NCBI GenBank assembly: GCA_024138025.1
Contig: JAMXBD010002768.1
Location: 1-64,000, forward strand
Source: Combretum micranthum
Lineage: Eukaryota > Streptophyta > Magnoliopsida > Myrtales > Combretaceae
Direction of reading: 5' to 3'
DNA: 64,000 nt
This document shows positions 15,452-24,900 of the stretch, one piece after another; positions within the stretch are counted from its first letter, which is position 1, and each line of letters begins with the position of its first letter. The notes under the pieces were generated by a model that had not been told where the DNA came from, did no database searches, and saw only the letters and a list, made by a program, of their open reading frames with translations. The translations under genes were made by a program, and so were the position numbers.

Positions 15452-16006
15452 TAGGTTATTTTAGTCTACTTTTATTTTTGAAATGATTTATGTCAAGGGT
15501 GAAAATCGTTAAAATTCACTCATTCCATCTTCTCATTTCTTTCAAATGAGAAAAAACTTCTGCTAAATAACATATTTAGTGTACGTTACAAAATCTAAAC
15601 TAGTGTGTTCTATGGTAAAATTAAATTAGTAGCATAAACATTAGGAAATATGCATGCATGGATTGTTCAAATATTTAATCAAACTATAAATTTACCATCT
15701 CTATGAATAATTCATACAATTATCTTTTGCTAAAATTATGTCTCTAGAGATTTTGTCTATTAAGGTACCTTTTATAGTTTGAAGTGAATTTTTTATAATT
15801 AGTTTATTTTATATTTTATTATAATTTACCAGGTTAGTCTCTTATTGGGTTCGTAACTATGGCATGCGACTCTACACTAAACCCCATAGGATCATAAAAA
15901 TTTTCTTGAACCCGTGCTAAAACCCTAGAAGGTTTGATCTTATAGGACTTTTAGCAGGTTGAATACCACATAATAATTGTCTAATTGCATCCTTATTCTC
16001 TAATGA
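15288..16006. mobile_element. Unclassified 0.7-kb insertion in the satellite, with a CT microsatellite
   Basis: The satellite stops after ATGGATT (15281-15287) and resumes at GGATTTTGTGCTTCC (16007 on), so about 720 bp of unrelated sequence interrupts one monomer. GGATT flanks both sides (15283-15287 and 16007-16011), compatible with a 5-bp target duplication. A (CT)n tract of about 36 bp lies at 15413-15448. Segments near both ends contain AAACCCTA-type motifs, but I see no convincing terminal repeats and no coding region. The element type is unknown. Confidence 0.5.
15413..15448. repeat. (CT)n microsatellite
   Basis: An uninterrupted CT dinucleotide run of about 18 units inside the unclassified insertion in the satellite. 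Confidence 0.9.
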
Positions 16007-16458
16007 GGATTTTGTGCTTCCGGGGTCACTAGACTAAAATCCTTTTCTTTTTCCTTTAAGTGACATTCATACAAATGCAATTAGGTCATTTAAGTGGAAA
16101 TTTTGCAGTTTAAGCCTCAAAAAACCAAGTAATCCGATTTTAGAAAAAAAAATAGCCAATTTTGTCAACTATGGCTATGGATTTTAAGCTGCAAGAGTGA
16201 TCAAACTAAAGACTTTTTTTTCTCTTTAAAGGATATCTGTATAAGTCTAGTTAAGCTATTGTGGTGGAAATTTCGTGCTTATGCCCCTAAAAATCAAGTA
16301 ATCCAATTTTAACCAAAAATGGTTGATTTTAGTGGACTATCGATCATGTATTATTAGCTTCCATGGTCATCTAGCTAAAATTTTTTCTTCAAAGAACATC
16401 CATACAAGTGCATTAAGTGATTTTGGTGGAAATTACTCTCTAAGCATCAAAAAATGAA

Positions 16459-16764
16459 GGATAAATTATACCAAAAGGTCGCAACATTCGTCAATAAGTT
16501 CATTTGAGGTTATAATGTTTTAAATGGTTAAAAAGATGTCATAACGTTTAGAGAAGTAGGCCAATTGAATCACAATTGACATGTGTCAACAGGATAAATA
16601 TTTAAAACTAAAACTCAGAAGATTGTCATGTTATAACAAGTATTAATGGTGATCTCAATTGACTCACTTCTTTAAACATTACGAGCACTTTTTAACCACT
16701 CAAAACTTTACGACCTCAAATGAACTTATCTCCAAACATTATGATATTTTCGTATAATTAACCC
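16459..16764. mobile_element. Foldback MITE (MULE-like), 306 bp, in the satellite
   Basis: The left end, starting GGATAAATTATACC, is the reverse complement of the right end (GGGTTAATTATACG when read inward). Similarity extends about 110-120 bp into each arm, including TAAGTTCATTTGAGGT and GGTTAAAAAG. The arms fill most of the element, so a transcript would fold into a long hairpin. Flanking 9-mers AAAAATGAA (16450-16458) and AAAAATGAC (16765-16773) match at 8 of 9 positions, as expected for a Mutator-like target duplication. The satellite monomer continues on both sides. A relative lies at about 48767-49151. No coding capacity. Confidence 0.85.
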
Positions 16765-19700
16765 AAAAATGACATAATCCAATTTTTGTCAAAAATAGCT
16801 AATTTTGATGGACTCTAAGCCACAAATTTTGAGCTTCCAAGTGACTCGAATAAAAACTCATTTTTCTTTCTTCTTAAGAAGACATCTTTATAGGTTTACT
16901 AAAGTATTTTTGTAGAAATCTTATGCTCCAAGCCTTAGGAAATCAAGAAATCCAATTTTCATCTTAAATGGTCAATTTTTGATGACTATAAGCCACGGAT
17001 TTTGAGTTTCCAAGGTAACCCAACTAAAATCCCTTTTTTTTTCTTTAGAGGATATCCATAGAGGTGTTGTTAATTGATTTTAGGGGGGAATTTCTCGCTC
17101 TAGACTTTAAAAAATCAAGTAATCTAATTTTTTTTCCAAAAGTAACTAACTTTGATTGATTATATAGGCCATAGATTTTGAGCTTCCAAGGTAACCAAAC
17201 TAAAACCCTTTTTCTCTTTAGAGGACACACGAACTAGTGCAATTATGTGATTTTGATAAAAATTTCATGCTCCATGCATTAAAAAAATCAAGTAATCCAA
17301 TTTTTCCAAAAATAGACGATTTTTGTGGAGTAGCCATGAATTTCTAGCTTCTTGAGTGACTCGGCTAAAAACCCCTTTTTTTCTTCAAAGAACAACAATA
17401 CAGGTACAATTATATGATTTTGGCAGAAATTTTGCTCTTTAGGCCTCAATAAATCAAGTCGTATAATTTTTGCCAAAAATAGCCATTTTCAGTGGACTAT
17501 AGCCCTGGATTTTGAGCTTCTAGAACGACCCAACTACAACCCTTATCTGTTCAAAAGACATTCGTATATGTGTAGTTAAGTGATTCGGGTGGAAATTTCT
17601 CGCTAAGCCTTGGATTTTAAGTTTCTAGGGTATTTTGACTAAAATCCCTTTTTATTTTTCAGACAGCATTCGTACAGATGCAATTAAATGACTTTGGTTG
17701 AAATTTCATGTTATAGGCCATGGATTTTGATCTTCTTGGTTGACCTAGCTAATAACCTTTTTTCCTTAAAAGACATTCATACAGATGTAATTAAGTGATT
17801 TTTGTAGAAATTTCACATTGTAGGTCTCATAAAATCAAATGATCTATTTTTGCCAAAATGGTTGAACTCGGTGGAATGGGCCATGGATTTTGAGCTTCTA
17901 GGGTAACCCAACTAAATATCATTTTTTTTTCTATAGAGGAAATCTGTACAATAGCAATTATGTCATTTTGGTGGAAATTTCATACTATTGGCATGAAAAA
18001 ATAAGTAATCCAATCTTTGGTAAAAAATGACAGATTATAAGTGTTAGATTTTAACTTCTGGGGTCACCTGACTAAAAACCCTTTTTTTCTCCCTTCTAAA
18101 GACATACATAAAAGTGCAGTTTAAGTGGTTTTAGTGGAAATTTTTCTCTACAATCTCAAAAAATTACGTAATTCAATTTTTTTTGTAAAAAATGATTGAT
18201 TTAAGTGTACTATAGACCATGAATTTTGAGCTTGTTGGGTAATCTGACTACAAATCTTTTTTTTTTTTTCCTTTAAAGGACATACGTAAAGGTTCTCTTA
18301 AGTGATTTTGTAGAAGTTTTGCACTCTAGCCGTCAAAAGCTCAAGTAATAGAACTTTTTCCAAAAATAGCTAAAAATAAGCCATGAATTTTGAGCTTCCA
18401 AGGTCACTCAACTGAAAAACCTTTTTCTTTTTTTATCAAGGACATCTATGCAAGTGCAGTTAAGCGATTCTGGTGGAATTGCACTCTAGGTCTAAAAAAG
18501 TTAAGTAATCCAATTTTAGCAAAAAATGGTTGATTTTTGTGGACTATAGGCTATGAATTTTGAGCTTCGAGGTAACCCAGTTAAATCCCTTTTTTTTTTT
18601 TAGGATACATTCATATAAGTGCAATTAAGTAATTTTGTTGGAAATTTTATAATTTAGCCTCAAAAAATCAAGTAATTCAATTTTTTTTGCTAGAAATGAT
18701 AAATTTTGATGGATTATAAGCCATTGATTTTAAGTTTCTAGGTGATCTAATCAAAACCCATTTTTTTGTAGAGAAGCCACATTGGTGCAGTTAAGTGATT
18801 TTAGTGGAAATTTTGCGCTTTAGGCTTGAAAAAACCAAGTAGTACAATTTTTGCAAAAAAAAAAAAAAAAACGATTACCAATTTTAGAGCTACCATGGTG
18901 ACCCGGATAAAAACCTTTTGCTATTAGAGGACATTCGTATAAGTATTGTTTAGTGATTTTATTGGAATTTTCGTGGTTTTGGCCTTAAGAAATCATGTAA
19001 TCCAATTTTTGCCAAAAATGGCCGATTTTTTTAGGTAATTTTGAGCTTGTGGGGTGGCCTGATTAAAATCTTTTTTTTTTCTTCATAGGACATCCATACG
19101 GGTGCTATTAAGTGATTTTAATGGAAATTTCTTACTCTAGCACTCAAAAAATTAAGTAATCCAATTTCAACAAAAAATAATTGATTTTGGTGGACTAAGC
19201 TAATGGATTATGAGCTTTCGAGTTGACTCAACTAAAGCTTTCTTTTTCTTTATAGGGCACCATATAGATGTAGTTAATTGATTTTTGTGGAAATTTTGTG
19301 GAAAAAACTAATTCTTGAATCCTTTTCACATTCATGTCACGTTGATACTAAAAAAATTCAACTAATCCAATTTTAGCTAAAAATGACTGATTTCGTTGGA
19401 TAGGCCATGGATTTTGCCCTTGTTTGGTGTCCTACCTAAATTCCCCCTTTTTTTCTTTAAAGCATATCCGTACAAGTGTAGTAAAGTGATTTTTGTGGAA
19501 ATTTCGCACTTTTGGCCATAAAAAAAAAAAAAATTTCAAGTAATCTAATTTTTACTAAAAATAACTTATTTCAATAGACTTTGAGCTTTTACGTTGACCT
19601 ACTTAAAAACCTATTTTTCTCTAGAGAATTTTTATGCAAGTGCAATTGAGTAATTTTGATAGAAATTGTGCGCTCTGGGCCTCAAAAAATCAAATAACTC

Positions 19701-21128
19701 AATTTTTGTAAAATTGGCCAATTTTAGTGGACTATAGGTCATTGATTTTGAGCTTTCAAGGGAACCCGACTAAAAACGTTTTTTTTTAAGACACCCATAC
19801 AGCAATAGTAAAGTGATTTTAGTATTTCATGCTCTAAGTTTCAAAAATCAAGTGATCCAATTTTTGACAAAAATGTATGATTTTGGTATATTGGCTTAAA
19901 ACACCTTTTTTTTTTTTTTTTTAAGAGGACATCTTAATAGGTAGGTAAGTGATTTTTGTGGAACTTTTGCACTTTAGGACTAAAAAAAATGAAATAATCC
20001 AATTTTTACAAAAAAAATTATTGATTTCAGTAGATTATAGGCTATGGATTTTGAGCTTCTAAGGTAATTTGACTAAAAACCTTTTTTTTTTCCTTCAAAA
20101 GACACATGTACATGTATAGTTAAGTTATTTTGGTGGAAATTTCATGCTCAAAGTCTAAAAAGAAATCAAATAATCCAATTTTTTCCATAAATAGTTAATT
20201 TCACTGGACTACAGGCCTAGATTTTTAGCTTCTATAGTAACTTAGTTAAGAACTTTTTTCTCTTTAGAGGTCATCCATATAGGTGTAATTAAGTTATTTT
20301 AGTAGAAATTTTTCATTCTTAGCCTTAAAAAATAAGTAATTTAATTTTTTGCAACAAATAAGTGATTTAGTAGATTATAAGCCACGGATTTTAAATTTTT
20401 GATGGGATCCGACTAAAAACCTTTTGTTTTTCTTGAGAAAACATCCGTATAGATGCAGTTAAGTGATTTTGGTAGGAAATCCATGCTCTATGTCAAAAAA
20501 AAAAAAATCAAGTGATCCAATTTTGTAAATAATAATAATTTTTGGTGGATTATAGACCATGGATTTTGAGCAAGTAATCCAATTTTAGCAAAAAATAGTC
20601 ACTTTTAGTGGACTATAGATCTTGTATTTTGAGCTTGTGGATTTGACCTAGCAAAAAACCCTTCTTTTCTTCGAAAGACATTAGTAGATATACAATTAAG
20701 TTACTTTGATGGAAATTTCACGGTCTGAGCCTCAAAAAATCAATTAACACAATTTTTGTTTTAAATAGTCAATTTCAGTGGACTATATATGCCTGGATTG
20801 AGTTTTTGAGGTAACCTAGCTAAAAGCCTTTTTTTTTTTTCTCTTTCAGAAGACATTTGTATATGTGCAGTTAAGTAATTTTGGTGAATATTTCTTGCAC
20901 TCTAGGCCTCAAAAAAATCAAATAATCCAATTTTTGTCTGAAATGGCCAATTTTGGTGGATTAGATTTTGAGCTTCTAAGGTGACTCGGCTAAAAACCCT
21001 TTTTTTCTTCAAATGATATCGGCACAAATCTAGTTAGGTAATTTTTGTGAAAATTTCGCACTTTAAGTCTCAAAAAATCAAGTAATCCAGTTTTATCAAA
21101 AAACAATTTCTGATTTTGGTGGACTAGA

Positions 21129-21957
21129 AATCAAACCTAATAAACCTTAACATCTCATTTGGTGGTAGAAAAGTTTGTGATACATTTTAGGCATCAATAG
21201 ATGTAATTTAGTGATGAAGTGCAAAATTCGGGTTCCTATTTTCCACTTCTTCCGCTTCGTTATTTAGTTGACTCAATGGTATATTATTGATTATAAGTTC
21301 GATTCAACTCAAATCTCGGTCACACATCTAGTGTAATATATATATATATATATATATTGCCTTTCACGGAATAGGAAATAGAGTTTACATTAAAATCATA
21401 TTCAATCATCTCAATATGAATTTAATTTCAATTCAAGTTTAATTGGACTTAATGAACTAGTGCATTGAATGATCATTGATACACTTTCCCATTCCTAGTA
21501 TGAATCCCTAAACCGAACAAGTAACAATTTGACAATTTTCTTATTAGCCAAGCAATTCGTAGGTTGCTTGGTTGCAATATAATTTATCGATGTGGATTGA
21601 TGAAATTGGAAAATGAGTGCGGTTCAAACTAGATAAGCTATTTGAGTTTAGACTTCAATGTTCTTCTTATTATTATCCACCAATGAATTGTCATTCATAA
21701 GTTACAAATATTAGTCACAGAATGTGGTTGCCTAGTAGTGACATTCAATTATTTAAGGGGTAGAAGGTAAAGTGCATCAACATATACAGATCAGAACCCT
21801 TTGTATTAATAATAAGATGTAATGCAAAAACAAAATATTTGGATAAACTTTTACTGTAGGAAACGCTATAGACCAACAATAATAAGATAGATGCTACATC
21901 ACGCTACAACTTCCACTATCAAATGACCATTAAAGGCGCTTTCAAGAAACGAAAACT
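21129..21957. other. Satellite edge to kinesin 3' end, no gene seen
   Basis: Unique AT-rich sequence of about 830 bp. It contains an (AT)n microsatellite at about 21338-21358. The 3' untranslated region of the minus-strand kinesin probably occupies the right-hand 100-200 bp. No other gene or repeat is recognisable. Confidence 0.7.
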
Positions 21958-24900
21958 CTACTTGATGGCCAACATCCGCTTGATCTGTTAAATGGAATGA
22001 ACAGATCGAACACGGTTAGTTGAGCAAATACTAGAATTCCGGAGCAATTTCAAGGAAAGGAAAAGACTCAGTAATGCATCTTCATAGCAAAGAAACTAAA
22101 ATCAGAGAAGGATAAGGAATTCGAGAAGAAAACAATCACCTGCTTTGCTGAAAGCCCGATATCCTTTAGATCGTCAAGCTGCGTTCAGAGGTAATAAACA
22201 AGAACATGATCATTTCAAGATCTTGCAAATTTTAAATAAGCCCAAGGACAAGATACAATAAAAGGAAATTACAAATAAAACTAAGTTAATCATGAGCTTC
22301 GATCGGATACTTTTGTTGCACAAAAAAAAAAATGTTTTCTGAAAATTTTTCAGAAGTGCTTTTATGGTTGGGTCAGTGCAGTGGTGATATTTAACTAGAA
22401 TTGGAAATGATGGGAGAAGAAAATGAAAGTGATTTTTAATTTTTTTTTTAAATTAGTAGTTATCTTCATGGCTAAGCACCACAATCAATGCGAACCATTA
22501 ACGTCACCTTTGACGAATCTATAACCCAAATAGCCACTATTACCACAATCTTTTAAAAATATGCAACAGCATTACGACAAATTAAAATAAAATAGTAAAA
22601 TACTTGACACATTAACAAAAAAAAAAAAAAAAACAATATACTGGAAAGATACATCCTAAATTTCATTTTCCTAACACAGATGCTACTTACGCTCTTAAAT
22701 GGTTCTGGAGATTCATCACGAAGTTCGAGAATATAAGTGGCCCTCTTCTCCCCAATTCCCTTTCATACAATCAAACCAATTAGAAATAATTATATGGGAT
22801 AATTCAATGAGAAAAAGTGAATGAGAAGATACCTTTAAGCCCTTTAGCTCTTCCCTACAAATTAATTAAAAAATAAATAAATAAATGAGTCTAGATAGTG
22901 CTTCTTTCTCAACACATATATATATTAAACCAAATAATGTTTTTATCATAAATTTGAAAGGGACTTTACTTGCTAGCACTGTTTATAAACCTTAGATATT
23001 CTTGAATCAGGGAATGCTGCAGATGACAAGTGATGATTAGCAAGATGATTAGATGATTATATAAAGGTAAAACAAATTACTACATATTATCAAGAATGGT
23101 AAAACTTTACACACCTTAGTTCCTGAGTAGCATGTTCTTGATCCATCCCGAGGACTAATACATTCCTCACTTAACTTGAGACTAGATTCAATGATTGAGT
23201 TTTTGGTTCCACATGTCCAAACTAAAGCGCCATCATCACTGGCCGTAACCTCGTTTATCAATTCATAAGTTGAAGTTGAATTATAAAGTTCCTTCAAATT
23301 GTTAGATATTTCCCGTAATCGGGTACTAAGAGGTGATGATTCGATCCCTAGGCTGGATACAATCTTATTTTCCTCATCCATTTTGTGTCCTGCGTCCATG
23401 TGTAAAACAAAGGATGGTATTAGTTGATCTAATGTCTGAAAGGTAAAAAGTGACAAATGTTGAACAAACCTTCTCCGAGGGACAGCGCTTCTGTGCCGCT
23501 GATAATACTTGAATCATTTTCATTTTGATATTCCTCGTTATCCTTACAAGCAACCTACGTTACCCAATATATAGTATTAGATATACGGTAGCTCTTGCAC
23601 AGAACCTAACAAGGCCTCCTTACCACATTTGGTGTTGCAACTTCTATCGTATGAAGCATTGTTGAGGAAATAAAATGTGGTTCAACTTTTCAAAAATTCC
23701 AACTATTCAATGAACACAATGGAATAAAGAAAGAAACAAGTTACCTCTTCTACAATTGTTAATTCTTTACTAGTGTTTGAGCAAGCTATGTCCTGAAAAA
23801 TAAACAAAATTATGCAATTCAAAGTCACATAATAGATACATCTAGAAAGCATATAAATATGGTTCTGCTTTTTTAACAATTGTTCTATTTGGTTAAGACA
23901 CAGTAGGGTAAAGAAAGAAAGAATTAGCTGTTTTGACAATTGTTCTATTTGGTTAAGACACAGTAGGGTAACGAAAGAAAGAATTACCTCTTCTACCACT
24001 TCCAATTCATAAGCAGTCTTCGAGCAAGATATCACCAGGAAAGTTAAAACAACATTAGGTTATGTACAAGTAAATAGCTTTTATTCACTTGGTCTTTTCA
24101 ATACCTCTTCAGTAGTTGCCAATTCTTTAATCACATTCGCAGGAGCTTCATCCTGGAAAATAAAACTTCACAATCTAACTTATCATCAAATCAAAATATT
24201 CATGAAGTATTCCTTCTCCTTTTTGGATAGATTATCATCATTTCTCGATTGATCAAGAGAACTAACCATTTCTGACTTTAAAGGCTCAAGAGATGAAGCA
24301 AATGCTAATTCTGTACTTGCCTGCAGAAAATTGCACTCTCTAGCTCAGGATTATGAGGAAACTCTGATGTATGTATATTCTACAACTAGAAGTAAATTAG
24401 ATTGCTGCCAAAATTCCCATAGATCTAATTAAAACAAACTGGCCATTTCAATATAATCTATAAGACAACTCCATACCATTTCCATTTTTATCTGTCCAAT
24501 GTTTTATAAAAGGAGTATAAAATGGGTACCTTCACGGTCCGGTTCAGATGGCTTGCTTCATCAAACAGTATCCTTGGAATCAAAACAAAATTTATTGAGC
24601 CACTGAATATATATAAAGTCCATTTCTTTTTTTGACAAAACTAGTTCATCTTACCTTCCTTTAATTGCAGAAGTTGAGCTGCTGACATTCTTCTTAAGAA
24701 GATGCACAAGAGAACTACTTTGCTTCTTAGCCGATGTAGAAGCACTTAGTGGTCTTCTACTCTTCAATGAGGAAACTACAGTTGATCTCGCTGAACCTTT
24801 TGTTTTCTTTATGGAGTCTGCAGCACCTTGTTGGTTATCTTGAAAGCAACGGAATGCTAAGCTCGCAATGTATGATGAATCTTGGCAAAGGGATGGGTTC

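Larger units (their letters stand above)
1..21128. repeat. Diverged tandem satellite array, period about 168 bp
   Basis: One unit recurs from the left edge to about 21128. In order it shows: CAAGTAATCCAATTTT, then GCCAAAAATGG, GATTTTGGTGGACTATAGGCC, ATGGATTTTGAGCTTC, GTGACC..GACTAAAAACC, a T-tract of about 7-12, AAAGGACATCC, ACAGGTGCAGTTAAGTG and GGAAATTTC..CTCTAGGCCTC. Successive CAAGTAATC anchors at about 3471, 3631, 3803, 3956, 4124, 4298 and 4476 give spacings of 153-178 bp, mean about 168. Excluding three insertions, roughly 16.7 kb or about 100 monomers remain. Monomers differ by many substitutions and small indels, so the array is old and not recently homogenised. The period is nucleosome-sized, as is common for plant centromeric or subtelomeric satellites, but chromosomal position cannot be told from the sequence. 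Short open frames inside it are repeat translations, not genes. Confidence 0.93.

Noticed and set aside
3052..17476. Open frames of 60-77 codons on the minus strand in the satellite, with a shared pattern such as KLKIHG and EEKKGF
   Set aside because: The shared residues are translations of the same satellite monomer in one frame. They have no independent starts, context or splice structure.
1..21128. CRISPR-like regular repeats
   Set aside because: The repeat has no spacer structure; the whole 168-bp unit repeats. The sequence is a plant nuclear satellite.
23600..23690. Possible extra kinesin exon ending CCAAATGTG|GTAAGG
   Set aside because: A good donor is present but no acceptor gives a compatible phase with family-like sequence. 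It may be another decayed copy of the 48-bp exon.
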